DNA of 64,000 nucleotides from Rhizobium viscosum. Its GTDB lineage: Bacteria > Pseudomonadota > Alphaproteobacteria > Rhizobiales > Rhizobiaceae. Location of the stretch: contig NZ_JADBEC010000002.1 of NCBI RefSeq assembly GCF_014873945.1, positions 2,108,001 through 2,172,000 on the forward strand. The letters are read 5' to 3'. A program made the translations under genes and the position numbers. This document shows positions 1-8,863 of the stretch, piece after piece (within the stretch, counting starts at the first letter, position 1; every line of letters begins with the position of its first letter). The notes below the pieces were generated by a model. It made no database searches. It was not told the DNA's origin and saw only the letters and a list, made by a program, of their open reading frames with translations.

Positions 1-1073
1 TGCGCGCCCTTCAGCGCGCTTTCGGAAAAGAGCACGCCGTTATTGGCGATGACGGCGACGGGCATGCCCCAGATGCGGGCGAAGCCGCAGACCAGTGTGG
101 TGCCGTAGAGCGGTTTGAATTCGTGCAGTTCCGAACCATCGACGATGCGGCCGATCACCTCGCGCACATCATAGGGCGAGCGTACGTCATCCGGAATGAT
201 GCCGCAGAGATCCTCGGGATCGAGTTTTGGCGGACGTGGTGCATGAAGGTCGATGTCGACCGATTTCACAGTGTTGAGGCTGGCGACGATATCGCGCACG
301 AGAAGAAGCGCATGTTCGTCATTTTCGGCAACGTGATCGACAACGCCGGAGCGGCGGCCATGGGTTTCGGCGCCGCCGAGCTCTTCGGCCGAAATGATCT
401 CGCCCGTTGCGGCCTTTACCAGAGGCGGGCCGGCAAGGAAGATCGTACCTTGATTACGCACGATAACCGTCTCATCGGACATGGCAGGCACATAGGCGCC
501 GCCCGCCGTGCAGCTTCCCATGACGCAGGCAATCTGCGGAATGCCTTCGGCCGACATCTGGGCCTGATTGTAGAAGATCGCCCCGAAATGATCGCGGTCG
601 GGAAAGACCTCGGCCTGATGCGGGAGATTGGCGCCGCCACTATCGACTAAATAGATGCAAGGCAGCCGGTTCTGCGTGGCGATTTCCTGAGCCCGCAGGT
701 GTTTCTTGACCGTGAGAGGAAAATAGGCGCCGCCCTTCACCGTCGCGTCATTGGCGACGATCATCACTTCGCGGCCGCAAACGCGTCCGATTCCTGTAAT
801 GATCCCGGCACCTGGCGCCTCGTCATTATACATGCCGTTCGCCGCCAGCGTGCCGATCTCCAGAAAGGGGCTGCCGGCATCGAGCAGCAGCTGGATGCGG
901 TCGCGCGGCAGGAGCTTGCCCTTGCCGGTATGGCGCTCGCGCGCTGCCCGCGAGCCACCTTCACGGGTCTTTGCTGAGCGGTCGTAGAGCTTGTCGATCA
1001 GTCCCCTGTTATTGATTGTGTTGGTCTTGAAGGTCTCGCTGTCGCGATCGATGTCAGAGGAAATCATCGTCAT
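1..1073 (-). CDS. mccB: Methylcrotonyl-CoA carboxylase carboxyltransferase (beta) subunit, 3' end cut by the window
   Basis: This is the biotin-dependent carboxyltransferase half of 3-methylcrotonyl-CoA carboxylase, which carboxylates 3-methylcrotonyl-CoA to 3-methylglutaconyl-CoA in leucine breakdown. I translated the minus strand from 1073: the protein begins MTMISSDIDRD, and about 357 residues are present before the edge. Visible family motifs are RERHTGKGKLLPRDR, the glycine-rich stretch MGSCTAGGAYVPAMSDE and GTIFLAGPPLVKAATGE, followed by the EELGGAETH segment; these are typical of acyl-CoA carboxylase beta subunits, and the wording matches MCC better than propionyl-CoA carboxylase. Its ATG overlaps the stop of isovaleryl-CoA dehydrogenase by four bases (ATGA), so the two are translationally coupled and catalyse consecutive steps. 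The C-terminus, and presumably mccA, lie outside the window. The alternative start at 1067 would lose two residues. Confidence 0.93.
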   Translation of the reverse strand, partial: MTMISSDIDRDSETFKTNTINNRGLIDKLYDRSAKTREGGSRAARERHTGKGKLLPRDRIQLLLDAGSPFLEIGTLAANGMYNDEAPGAGIITGIGRVCGREVMIVANDATVKGGAYFPLTVKKHLRAQEIATQNRLPCIYLVDSGGANLPHQAEVFPDRDHFGAIFYNQAQMSAEGIPQIACVMGSCTAGGAYVPAMSDETVIVRNQGTIFLAGPPLVKAATGEIISAEELGGAETHGRRSGVVDHVAENDEHALLLVRDIVASLNTVKSVDIDLHAPRPPKLDPEDLCGIIPDDVRSPYDVREVIGRIVDGSELHEFKPLYGTTLVCGFARIWGMPVAVIANNGVLFSESALKGA

Positions 1074-2215
1074 GATGCGATGAGCTCCCGGCCGATCAGA
1101 TAGCGGCGAATCTCATTGGTTCCGGCCCCGATATCGTAGAGCTTGGCATCGCGCAGGAAGCGTTCGACCGGCCACTCCTTGGTATAACCGGCACCGCCGA
1201 GCGCCTGGATCGCCTCCAGCGACACTTTTACGGCATTTTCGCTGGCAAAGAGGATCGCGGCAGCCGCATCCGAGCGTGTCGTGCGGCCTGCATCACAGGC
1301 ACGAGCGACGGAATAGACATAGGCGCGAGACGAATTCAGCGCGACATACATATCGGCGATCTTACCTTGCATAAGCTGGAAGTCACCGATCGCCTTGCCG
1401 AACTGTTTGCGCTCTCGCACATAGGGCAGCACGACATCGAGGCAGGCCTGCATGATGCCGAGCGGACCGGCGGCAAGCACAGCGCGCTCATAGTCGAGGC
1501 CGGACATCAGTATCTTCACGCCGTCGCCTTCCCGGCCCATCAGTGCTTCTGCCGGTACCGCGCAATCCTGAAAGACCAATTCCGCCGTATCGCTACCGCG
1601 CATGCCGAGCTTGGAGAGCTTTTTTGAAACGCTGAAACCGGGTGTCCCTTTCTCGATGATGAAAGCCGAAATACCCTTCGGTCCGGCCGCGGGATCGGTC
1701 TTCGCGTAGACGACGAGCACATCGGCATGCGGCGCATTGGTGATCCAGAACTTCGTCCCGTTAAGGAGGTAGCGATCGCCCTTGCGTTCCGCCTTGAGCC
1801 GCATGGAAACGACATCCGAGCCCGAGCCGGCTTCGGACATGGCAAGTGAACCGACATGTTCGCCGGAAATCAGCTTTGGCAAATAGCGTTGCTTCTGTTC
1901 CGGTGTAGCCCAGCGGCGGATCTGATTGACGCAGAGATTGGAATGGGCGCCGTAGCTCAAGCCCACGGAAGCCGAGGCACGCGAGACTTCCTCCATGGCG
2001 ACGACATGTTCGAGATAGCCGAGACCGGCACCACCGAATTCTTCTTCCACGGTGATGCCGTGCAGACCAAGCGCGCCCATCTGCGGCCAGAGCTGGCGTG
2101 GAAATGTGTTGCTTTCATCGATCTCCGCTGCGAGCGGAGCAATCGTATCGGCGGCAAATCGCGCCGTCGCGTCGCGGATCGCGTCCGCGGTTTCGCCGAG
2201 CGAAAAATCAAACAT
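1070..2215 (-). CDS. ivd: Isovaleryl-CoA dehydrogenase
   Basis: A FAD-dependent acyl-CoA dehydrogenase of 381 residues, expected to oxidise isovaleryl-CoA to 3-methylcrotonyl-CoA, the step before methylcrotonyl-CoA carboxylase. The start at 2215 (MFDFSLGE) has a clear GGGAGGA ribosome site; a longer reading frame upstream lacks homology. Motifs: MSEAGSGSDV in the middle domain, WITNAP, and the helix GLDYERAVLA whose Glu (about residue 243) matches the special catalytic base position of isovaleryl-CoA dehydrogenases. Consistent with that, the C-terminal motif reads GAGTNEIRR, with Gly where other acyl-CoA dehydrogenases carry the base Glu. That residue swap is why I call it Ivd and not a general acyl-CoA dehydrogenase. 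It overlaps mccB by four bases and lies 65 bp downstream of an AraC-type regulator gene. Confidence 0.92.
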   Translation of the reverse strand: MFDFSLGETADAIRDATARFAADTIAPLAAEIDESNTFPRQLWPQMGALGLHGITVEEEFGGAGLGYLEHVVAMEEVSRASASVGLSYGAHSNLCVNQIRRWATPEQKQRYLPKLISGEHVGSLAMSEAGSGSDVVSMRLKAERKGDRYLLNGTKFWITNAPHADVLVVYAKTDPAAGPKGISAFIIEKGTPGFSVSKKLSKLGMRGSDTAELVFQDCAVPAEALMGREGDGVKILMSGLDYERAVLAAGPLGIMQACLDVVLPYVRERKQFGKAIGDFQLMQGKIADMYVALNSSRAYVYSVARACDAGRTTRSDAAAAILFASENAVKVSLEAIQALGGAGYTKEWPVERFLRDAKLYDIGAGTNEIRRYLIGRELIAS

Positions 2216-2280
2216 GGCATTCCTCCCGCTACAATATGTAGCGCGGGTTGCTGCCGCTTCAAAGCTCCCTCGAACGAAGC

Positions 2281-3294
2281 CTATTGCCACTGCGCCGATT
2301 TCGCCTCCTCGCGGCGGAAGGCGTCGGGGCTCTTGCCCATCCATTTCCGGAAGGCGCGAAAGAAGGCGCTGGGTTCGGAATAGCCGAGCTGCACGGCAAT
2401 CTCGCCGACGGTTTTCGACGTGTTCATCAGCATATCGATGGCGAGGTCTCGACGGATATCGTCCTTGATGCCGGCATAGCTCTGGCCCTCGTCATGCAGG
2501 CGATGGCGGAGCGTCGAGGATGGCAGGCGCATCTCGGCAGCGAGCGTCTGGAAGCTCGACCAGGCGGCGGGAGAACTCTGCGAGAGACGACGGCGCACGG
2601 CAGCAGCGATGCCGGCATCATAGCGATAGCGCACGAGGATATTGGCGGGCGCACCCCGCAGAAATTGCTTCAATGCCTGTTCGCTACGCGAAATCGGCAG
2701 GTCGAGCAGAGCGTTGTCGAAACCGAGCCGGCTGATCGGCTGCGAGAAACGCACCGGCGCCCCGAAAAAGAGCCGGTAGTCGGCGCCCTGGTTTGGCTCC
2801 TCGCATCGGAAATCGACAAGGCGGATCGGGATACGCCGGCCGACAAGCCAGCAGATGATGCCGTGCAGGATGATCCAATAGGTACGATAGGCGAAGGCTG
2901 AGCGCGGCTCGCCCGCGTCGCGAAGCTCAATCTGCGCCAGCCCGTCGCGGATGACGAGCGTACCACGCGGATCGTCCAGCACGACGTCGAGGAAACGTAA
3001 GGCCCGCCGCAGAGCGTGGCCGAGCGTGGGGGCGTGCAGCACGCAATGGCAGAGCAGGGTGAAACTGCCGCTGCGCATCGGCCGGGCGCCCATACCGAAG
3101 AATTCGTCGTCGAGTTCGGCGGCGATTGCTAGCCACAGCGCACCATAGACCTCAGCCGAAACCGGCTGATCGATGTGCGATGGCAGGCCTAGTTTGCTCA
3201 GGAGTGGTCCCGTCTGCCTCCCAAGCCTGCGCAGGCTGTCGAGGGCTTCCTCGACAAAGCCGGGCGCTATCATGCGTCGCTCGATTTCAGCCAT
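2281..3294 (-). CDS. AraC-family transcriptional regulator, likely controlling the leucine/branched-chain genes
   Basis: A 337-residue regulator. The C-terminal ~100 residues hold two helix-turn-helix units and the AraC signature (QLGYSEPSAFFRAFRKWMG followed by SPDAFRR). The N-terminal ~190 residues resemble the alpha/beta ligand domain of OruR/ArgR-like AraC regulators (Arabinose_bd family), including FFGMGARPMRSGSF and the internal GFDNALLDLPI region. I chose ATG 3294 because GGAGCGG stands before it; a GTG at 3327 would add 11 residues. It sits directly upstream of ivd-mccB on the same strand and diverges from the SDR-thiolase-acyl-CoA dehydrogenase-bkd genes, so it is well placed to respond to a branched-chain acyl-CoA or oxoacid. 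That role is inference. Confidence 0.85.
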   Translation of the reverse strand: MAEIERRMIAPGFVEEALDSLRRLGRQTGPLLSKLGLPSHIDQPVSAEVYGALWLAIAAELDDEFFGMGARPMRSGSFTLLCHCVLHAPTLGHALRRALRFLDVVLDDPRGTLVIRDGLAQIELRDAGEPRSAFAYRTYWIILHGIICWLVGRRIPIRLVDFRCEEPNQGADYRLFFGAPVRFSQPISRLGFDNALLDLPISRSEQALKQFLRGAPANILVRYRYDAGIAAAVRRRLSQSSPAAWSSFQTLAAEMRLPSSTLRHRLHDEGQSYAGIKDDIRRDLAIDMLMNTSKTVGEIAVQLGYSEPSAFFRAFRKWMGKSPDAFRREEAKSAQWQ

Positions 3295-3431
3295 TACCGC
3301 TCCGCCGCCTATGGCAAAACTGGCCACGATAATGCGGCAATTCTGTCATCGCTTGCAATAGGGCGAGGGAATAGAATCCGTGTTCAGGCGGACTCTGGAG
3401 GAGATATCTGCCGGGCAGGGAGGAGCGATCC
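3295..3431. promoter_or_regulatory. Divergent promoter region between the AraC regulator and the SDR gene
   Basis: A 137-bp gap between divergent genes must hold the promoters for both. The plus-strand gene has a ribosome site (GGGAGGAGC) just before its GTG start at 3432. I could not pick out a convincing -35/-10 pair or an AraC operator by eye. Confidence 0.5.
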
Positions 3432-4199
3432 GTGCAAATCCGCGGCGCAAGTTTCATCGTTACTGGTGGCGGCTCAGGACTCGGGGCGGCAACGGCACGC
3501 ATGCTCATCGAAGCCGGCGGGCGCGTGACGATCGCCGATCTCAATCTCGACGCAGGCGAGGCGATCGCTCGCGAACTGGGACAGGATGCGTGCTTCATCA
3601 AGGCCGACGTGACCGATGAAGAGGACGGTGCGGCGGTGATTGCCATGGCCGTGGATGCTTTCGGTCCGCTTCGCGGGCTTATTAACTGCGCCGGCGTGGC
3701 GCCGGCCGAAAAGGTCGTCGGCCGCGAGGGACCGCACCGGCTGGAGAGCTTTGCCCGTACGATCGGCATCAATCTCATCGGTACCTTCAACATGATCCGG
3801 CTTGCTGCCGTTGCTATCCAGGCTGCCCAGCCGGATGCGGAGGGCGAGCGAGGCGTGATCGTCAATACGGCCTCGGCCGCCGCTTTCGACGGGCAGATTG
3901 GTCAGGCAGCCTATGCCGCCTCCAAGGGCGGCGTCGCCGCGATGACGTTGCCGATCGCCCGCGAGCTTGCGCGTCACGGCATCCGCACCGTGTCCATTGC
4001 ACCGGGCATCTTCGAAACGCCGATGATGGCCGGCATGCCGACGGAGGTGCGGGAAGCACTTGGCAAGAGCGTGCCTTTCCCACCGCGTCTTGGTCATCCG
4101 GCGGAATTTGCCGCGCTGGTGCGCCATATTCTGGAAAACAGCATGCTGAACGGCGAGGTTATCCGCCTCGACGGTGCATTGCGCATGGGCGCGCGCTGA
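3432..4199 (+). CDS. Short-chain dehydrogenase, 3-hydroxyacyl-CoA dehydrogenase type 2 (HSD10-like)
   Basis: A 255-residue NAD-dependent short-chain dehydrogenase. The nucleotide motif TGGGSGLG is at residues 11-18, the NCAG-type motif is present, and the catalytic Tyr161-x-x-x-Lys165 lies in AAYAASKGG. The residues after the active site (SIAPGIFETPMMAGMP) resemble the mitochondrial HSD10/2-methyl-3-hydroxybutyryl-CoA dehydrogenase group. Such an enzyme would oxidise the 3-hydroxyacyl-CoA made in isoleucine (and possibly other branched-chain) breakdown, handing 2-methylacetoacetyl-CoA to the thiolase encoded 21 bp downstream. The start is GTG at 3432 behind GGGAGGAGC. It leads the seven-gene plus-strand run that ends with E3 of the bkd complex. 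Its exact acyl-CoA substrate is inferred from context. Confidence 0.85.
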   Translation: MQIRGASFIVTGGGSGLGAATARMLIEAGGRVTIADLNLDAGEAIARELGQDACFIKADVTDEEDGAAVIAMAVDAFGPLRGLINCAGVAPAEKVVGREGPHRLESFARTIGINLIGTFNMIRLAAVAIQAAQPDAEGERGVIVNTASAAAFDGQIGQAAYAASKGGVAAMTLPIARELARHGIRTVSIAPGIFETPMMAGMPTEVREALGKSVPFPPRLGHPAEFAALVRHILENSMLNGEVIRLDGALRMGAR

Positions 4200-4220
4200 G
4201 CGTCAGCCCGAGGAGGAAAC

Positions 4221-5408
4221 ATGACCCTGCAGGATCCCATCGTCATCGTCGGCGCGGCCCGCACGCCGATCGGCAGTTTTCAGGGTGAACTCAAGGATGC
4301 CGCCGCTCCCGAATTGGGCGCGACAGCGATCCGCGCAGCCATTGAGCGCAGCGGAGTCGCGGCTGACGCAATCGAGGAGGTCGTTTTCGGCTGTGTTTTG
4401 CCGGCCGGCCAAGGCCAGGCGCCGGCGCGCCAGGCGGCGATCCATGCCGGATTGCCCTTTGCCACGAGCGCCAGCACCGTCAACAAGATGTGCGGCTCCG
4501 GCATGAAGGCGGTCATGATGGCCCATGACCTGATTGCGGCGGGAAGCACTTCGGTGGCGGTCGCCGGCGGCATGGAAAGCATGACCAATGCGCCCTATCT
4601 CCTTGATCGTGCCCGTGCGGGTTACAGGCTCGGCCACGGGCGGGTCGTGGACCATATGTTCCTCGACGGGCTGGAGGATGCTTATGACAAGGGGCGCTTG
4701 ATGGGGAGCTTCGCGGAGGATTGTGCCGAAGCCTATCAGTTTACACGCGAGGCGCAGGACGCCTATGCGGTCACGTCGCTGACGCGGGCGCAGAAGGCGA
4801 TTACCGAAGGCTATTTTGACAGCGAAATCGTGTCCGTGACGGTGAAATCCGGCAAGGCAGATCAGGTGGCAAGCCGTGACGAGCAGCCGGGTAAGGCGAG
4901 GCCTGACAAGATCCCGACCCTGAAGCCGGCCTTTCGTGACGGCGGCACGGTTACGGCCGCCAATTCCAGTTCGATTTCCGATGGTGCGGCCGCGCTCGTT
5001 TTGATGCGCCGCTCGGAGGCGGAGCGCCGCGACCTCAGGCCGCTTGCCACCATCCTCGGCCATGCCACGCATTCGCAGGCCCCCAATCTCTTCGCCACTG
5101 CGCCGATCGGCGCTTTGCAAAAGCTTTCGGATTGCACCGGCCTGCCGCTCTCCGATGTCGATCTCTTCGAGATCAACGAGGCCTTTGCCGTTGTTGCCAT
5201 GGCGGCGATGCGCGAACTGAACCTGCCGCATGAGAAGGTCAATGTACATGGTGGCGCTTGCGCGCTTGGCCATCCGATCGGTGCGTCCGGAGCCCGTATT
5301 CTGGTGACGCTGCTGTCGGCGCTGGAGCGTTACGACCTGAAGCGCGGCATGGCCGCACTTTGCATCGGCGGCGGTGAGGCAACCGCCGTCGCCATCGAGC
5401 GGCACTAG
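4221..5408 (+). CDS. Thiolase (acetyl-CoA/acyl-CoA C-acyltransferase)
   Basis: A 395-residue thiolase. The nucleophilic Cys91 is in NKMCGSGMK, the His of the second motif is in GGACALGHPIGASGAR, and the C-terminal catalytic Cys is in LCIGGGEATA, so all three active-site elements are present. The length fits the family (about 390-400). In this context it should cleave 2-methylacetoacetyl-CoA to propionyl-CoA and acetyl-CoA (isoleucine) or acetoacetyl-CoA to two acetyl-CoA (end of leucine breakdown). A ribosome site GAGGAGG stands before ATG 4221. It is 21 bp after the SDR gene and 16 bp before the acyl-CoA dehydrogenase gene, so the three are probably one transcript. Confidence 0.92.
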   Translation: MTLQDPIVIVGAARTPIGSFQGELKDAAAPELGATAIRAAIERSGVAADAIEEVVFGCVLPAGQGQAPARQAAIHAGLPFATSASTVNKMCGSGMKAVMMAHDLIAAGSTSVAVAGGMESMTNAPYLLDRARAGYRLGHGRVVDHMFLDGLEDAYDKGRLMGSFAEDCAEAYQFTREAQDAYAVTSLTRAQKAITEGYFDSEIVSVTVKSGKADQVASRDEQPGKARPDKIPTLKPAFRDGGTVTAANSSSISDGAAALVLMRRSEAERRDLRPLATILGHATHSQAPNLFATAPIGALQKLSDCTGLPLSDVDLFEINEAFAVVAMAAMRELNLPHEKVNVHGGACALGHPIGASGARILVTLLSALERYDLKRGMAALCIGGGEATAVAIERH

Positions 5409-5424
5409 GGAAGGAGGAGAGCCG

Positions 5425-6552
5425 ATGATCCTTTCCGAACTTCAACAGCAGATCCGCGATCTCGCCCGCGACTTCGCCCGCGAGCGGCTGGCGCCGGGCG
5501 CGGCTAAGCGTGATCGGGAACAGCTCTTTCCGCGCGAAGAGCTGAAGGAGATGGGCGAACTCGGTCTGCTGGGCATGCTCGTGCCTGAGACCTATGGTGG
5601 CTCGGATACTGGCGTCATCGCCTATGCTGCGGTACTGGAAGAGATCGCGGCCGGCGACGGACCCTGCTCGACCATCATGAGTGTGCACAGTTCGGTCGGC
5701 TGCGTGCCGATCCTGAAATTTGGCAATGAAGAGCAGCGCCAACGTTTCCTGCCGAAGCTCGCCAGCGGCGAGTGGATCGGCGGTTTTGCGCTGACGGAGC
5801 CGCAGGCGGGCTCGGATGCCTCGAACCTGAAAACGCGGGCGCGGCGCAACGGCGACCATTATGTGCTCGACGGCGCCAAGCAGTTCATCACCTCGGGCAA
5901 GAACGGACAGGTCATCATTGTCTTTGCCGTTACTGATCCGGATGCCGGTAAGAAGGGCATCACCGCCTTCATCGTGCCGACCGATACGCCGGGTTATGAG
6001 GTTATCCGCGTTGAGGAAAAGCTCGGCCTGCATTCCTCCGACACCTGCCAGATCGCCTTCACCGAGATGCGCGTTCCGGCCGAGCTCAGGCTCGGTGAGG
6101 AGGGCGAGGGCTATCGTATCGCCCTTGCCAATCTCGAAGGCGGGCGGATCGGAATTGGGGCGCAGGCCGTCGGCATGGCGCAGGCGTCCTTCGAGGCGGC
6201 GCGCGATTATGCCCGTGAGCGGACTGCCTTCGGCAAGCCGATCTTCGAACACCAGGCCGTGGCCTTCCGGCTAGCCGACATGGCGACGCGGATCGAGGCG
6301 GCGCGCCAGCTCGTCTTCCATGCGGCCTCGCTCAGGGAGGCAGGACAGCCATGCCTGTCGGAGGCTTCGATGGCCAAGCTCTTTGCCTCTGAGATGGCCG
6401 AGCGCGTCTGCTCCGATGCGATCCAGATCCATGGCGGTTACGGTTACATAGCTGACTATCCGGTGGAGCGTATCTATCGCGATGTGCGCATCTGTCAGAT
6501 CTATGAGGGAACAAGCGACGTGCAGCGTATGGTGATTGCCCGCAACCTATAA
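5425..6552 (+). CDS. Acyl-CoA dehydrogenase, short/branched-chain type
   Basis: A 375-residue FAD acyl-CoA dehydrogenase that differs from the Ivd in this window. Motifs: FALTEPQAGSDAS and QFITSGKNG in the middle domain, and the usual catalytic Glu at about residue 361 in YEGTSDVQRM, the position used by short-chain and 2-methyl-branched acyl-CoA dehydrogenases. With the SDR and thiolase just upstream and the 2-oxoacid dehydrogenase complex downstream, the likely substrates are 2-methylbutyryl-CoA and/or isobutyryl-CoA. ATG 5425 follows GGAAGGAGGAGA; a longer in-frame extension overlaps the thiolase and was discarded. A 60-bp gap separates it from bkdA1, which could hide an extra promoter. 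Confidence 0.9.
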   Translation: MILSELQQQIRDLARDFARERLAPGAAKRDREQLFPREELKEMGELGLLGMLVPETYGGSDTGVIAYAAVLEEIAAGDGPCSTIMSVHSSVGCVPILKFGNEEQRQRFLPKLASGEWIGGFALTEPQAGSDASNLKTRARRNGDHYVLDGAKQFITSGKNGQVIIVFAVTDPDAGKKGITAFIVPTDTPGYEVIRVEEKLGLHSSDTCQIAFTEMRVPAELRLGEEGEGYRIALANLEGGRIGIGAQAVGMAQASFEAARDYARERTAFGKPIFEHQAVAFRLADMATRIEAARQLVFHAASLREAGQPCLSEASMAKLFASEMAERVCSDAIQIHGGYGYIADYPVERIYRDVRICQIYEGTSDVQRMVIARNL

Positions 6553-6612
6553 CGATAAGGCCCGGCTTCTGGAGGAGAGGCGCGGGGCCGATAGAGGGAG
6601 GAAAAAGACCAC

Positions 6613-7845
6613 ATGGTGGAATCCGCTCGTTTGAGCCTGCATGTCCCCGAACCCGCCGTGCGCCCGGGCGGCCATCCCGATTTTTCCAATGTCAAGATCG
6701 CCAAGGCCGGGTCGGTGCCGCGGCCGGAGGTCGATGTCGCGTCTGAAGACATCCGCGATCTTGCCTATTCGATCATCCGCGTGCTGAACCGCGATGGCGA
6801 GGCGGTCGGTCCCTGGGCAGGGTCTTTGACGGACGAGGAATTGCTGACCGGGCTTCGAAACATGATGAAGCTGCGCGCTTTCGATGCCCGCATGCTGATG
6901 GCGCAGCGGCAGGGCAAGACCTCCTTCTATATGCAGCATCTCGGTGAAGAGGCGGTCAGCTGCGCCTTCCGCAAGGCGCTGCAGAAGGGAGACATGAATT
7001 TCCCGACTTACCGCCAGGCTGGCCTCTTGATCGCCGACGACTACCCGATGGTCGAGATGATGAACCAGATCTATTCGAACGAGAGCGACCCGTTGCGCGG
7101 GCGCCAGCTTCCCATCATGTATTCCTCCAAGGAGCACGGCTTCTTCACGATCTCGGGCAATCTCGCCACGCAATATGTGCAGGCGGTCGGCTGGGCCATG
7201 GCCTCGGCGATCAAGAATGACAGCCGCATTGCCGCCGCCTGGATCGGTGACGGCTCGACGGCGGAATCGGATTTTCATTCGGCGCTAGTTTTCGCCTCCA
7301 CCTACAAGGCGCCTGTCATCCTCAACATCGTCAACAATCAGTGGGCGATTTCCACCTTCCAGGGAATTGCCCGCGGCGGCTCCGGCACATTTGCCGCCCG
7401 TGGGCTCGGCTTCGGCATTCCGGCGCTGCGGGTCGATGGTAACGACTATCTCGCTGTCCATGCCGTCGCCCGCTGGGCGGCGGAGCGGGCCCGGCGCAAT
7501 CTCGGTCCGACGCTGATCGAATATGTCACCTATCGCGTCGGCGCCCATTCGACGTCAGACGATCCGAGCGCCTATCGCCCGAAGACGGAATCGGAAGCCT
7601 GGCCGCTCGGCGATCCCGTCCTGCGGCTGAAGAAACACCTGATCGTCAGGGGCGTCTGGTCGGAGGAGCGTCATACCCAAGCCGAAGCGGAGATCCTGGA
7701 TGAGGTGATCGAGGCCCAACGTCAGGCCGAGGGGCACGGCACGCTGCATGACGGCGGCAAGCCCTCGGTGCGCGATATCTTCGAAGGCGTCTATGCCGAA
7801 ATGCCGCCGCATATCCGCCGCCAGCGGCAGAAGGCGGGGTACTGA
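6613..7845 (+). CDS. bkdA1: Branched-chain 2-oxoacid dehydrogenase E1 component, alpha subunit
   Basis: The thiamin-diphosphate subunit (410 residues) of the complex that decarboxylates the 2-oxoacids of valine, leucine and isoleucine. The ThDP motif starts at Gly212-Asp213-Gly214 and ends at Asn241-Asn242 (NNQWAIS). The loop YRVGAHSTSDDPSAYR matches the phosphorylation-loop region of branched-chain E1 alpha. About 75 N-terminal residues precede the core, as in Pseudomonas BkdA1. ATG 6613 is preceded by GGGAGGA. The beta subunit starts one base after the stop codon, so the two subunits are coupled and probably made in equal amounts. Confidence 0.95.
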   Translation: MVESARLSLHVPEPAVRPGGHPDFSNVKIAKAGSVPRPEVDVASEDIRDLAYSIIRVLNRDGEAVGPWAGSLTDEELLTGLRNMMKLRAFDARMLMAQRQGKTSFYMQHLGEEAVSCAFRKALQKGDMNFPTYRQAGLLIADDYPMVEMMNQIYSNESDPLRGRQLPIMYSSKEHGFFTISGNLATQYVQAVGWAMASAIKNDSRIAAAWIGDGSTAESDFHSALVFASTYKAPVILNIVNNQWAISTFQGIARGGSGTFAARGLGFGIPALRVDGNDYLAVHAVARWAAERARRNLGPTLIEYVTYRVGAHSTSDDPSAYRPKTESEAWPLGDPVLRLKKHLIVRGVWSEERHTQAEAEILDEVIEAQRQAEGHGTLHDGGKPSVRDIFEGVYAEMPPHIRRQRQKAGY

Positions 7846-7846
7846 C

Positions 7847-8860
7847 ATGGCGCGGATGACGATGATCGAGGCGGTGCGCAGCGCCATGGATGTCTCGATG
7901 GCGCGCGATGACAATGTCGTGGTCTTCGGCGAAGACGTCGGTTACTTCGGCGGCGTCTTCCGCTGCACGCAGGGCCTGCAGGCGAAATACGGCAAGACAC
8001 GCTGCTTCGACACCCCGATCAGTGAATCCGGTATTGTCGGTACGGCGATCGGCATGGCGGCCTACGGGCTGAAGCCCTGCGTCGAAATCCAGTTCGCCGA
8101 TTATATGTATCCGGCTTACGACCAGCTGACGCAGGAGGCGGCGCGCATTCGCTACCGCTCAAACGGCGATTTCACCTGCCCGATCGTCGTGCGCATGCCG
8201 ACCGGCGGCGGCATTTTTGGCGGCCAGACCCACAGCCAGAGCCCGGAGGCGCTGTTTACTCATGTCTGTGGCCTGAAAGTGGTGGTGCCGTCCAACCCCT
8301 ATGACGCCAAGGGCCTGCTGATTGCCGCAATCGAGGATCCCGATCCTGTCATGTTCCTGGAGCCGAAGCGGCTTTATAACGGACCTTTCGATGGCCATCA
8401 CGAGCGGCCGGTGACGCCGTGGTCAAAGCATGATCTCGGTGAGGTGCCGGAGGGGCATTTTACCATCCCGATCGGCAAGGCCGAGATACGGCGCACGGGT
8501 TCGGCCGTGACGGTCGTTGCCTACGGCACCATGGTGCATGTGGCACTTGCCGCCGCGGAGGATGCCGGCATTGATGCGGAGGTGATCGATCTCCGGAGCC
8601 TCTTGCCACTTGACCTCGATACGATCGTCAAATCCGTCACCAAGACGGGGCGCTGCGTTGTCGTGCACGAAGCAACCCTGACCTCGGGCTTCGGCGCGGA
8701 GGTCGTATCGCTGGTTCAGGAACATTGCTTCTATCATCTCGAAGCCCCGGTCGTGCGTGTTGCCGGCTGGGATACGCCCTATCCGCATGCGCAAGAATGG
8801 GATTATTTCCCCGGACCGGGCCGCGTTGGACGCGCGCTTGCCGAAGTGATGGAGGCCTGA
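7847..8860 (+). CDS. bkdA2: Branched-chain 2-oxoacid dehydrogenase E1 component, beta subunit
   Basis: A 337-residue transketolase-like subunit that pairs with E1 alpha as an alpha2-beta2 tetramer. Motifs: VFGEDVGYFGGVFRCTQGL near residues 25-45, the segment FADYMYPAYDQ, RMPTGGGIFGGQTHSQSPE in the middle, and the transketolase C-terminal domain (VIDLRSLLPLD). These match branched-chain E1 beta more closely than pyruvate dehydrogenase E1 beta. The start at 7847 (MARMTMIEAVRS) is the family start, one base after the alpha subunit's stop. E2 begins 3 bp downstream. Confidence 0.95.
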   Translation: MARMTMIEAVRSAMDVSMARDDNVVVFGEDVGYFGGVFRCTQGLQAKYGKTRCFDTPISESGIVGTAIGMAAYGLKPCVEIQFADYMYPAYDQLTQEAARIRYRSNGDFTCPIVVRMPTGGGIFGGQTHSQSPEALFTHVCGLKVVVPSNPYDAKGLLIAAIEDPDPVMFLEPKRLYNGPFDGHHERPVTPWSKHDLGEVPEGHFTIPIGKAEIRRTGSAVTVVAYGTMVHVALAAAEDAGIDAEVIDLRSLLPLDLDTIVKSVTKTGRCVVVHEATLTSGFGAEVVSLVQEHCFYHLEAPVVRVAGWDTPYPHAQEWDYFPGPGRVGRALAEVMEA

Positions 8861-8863
8861 ACC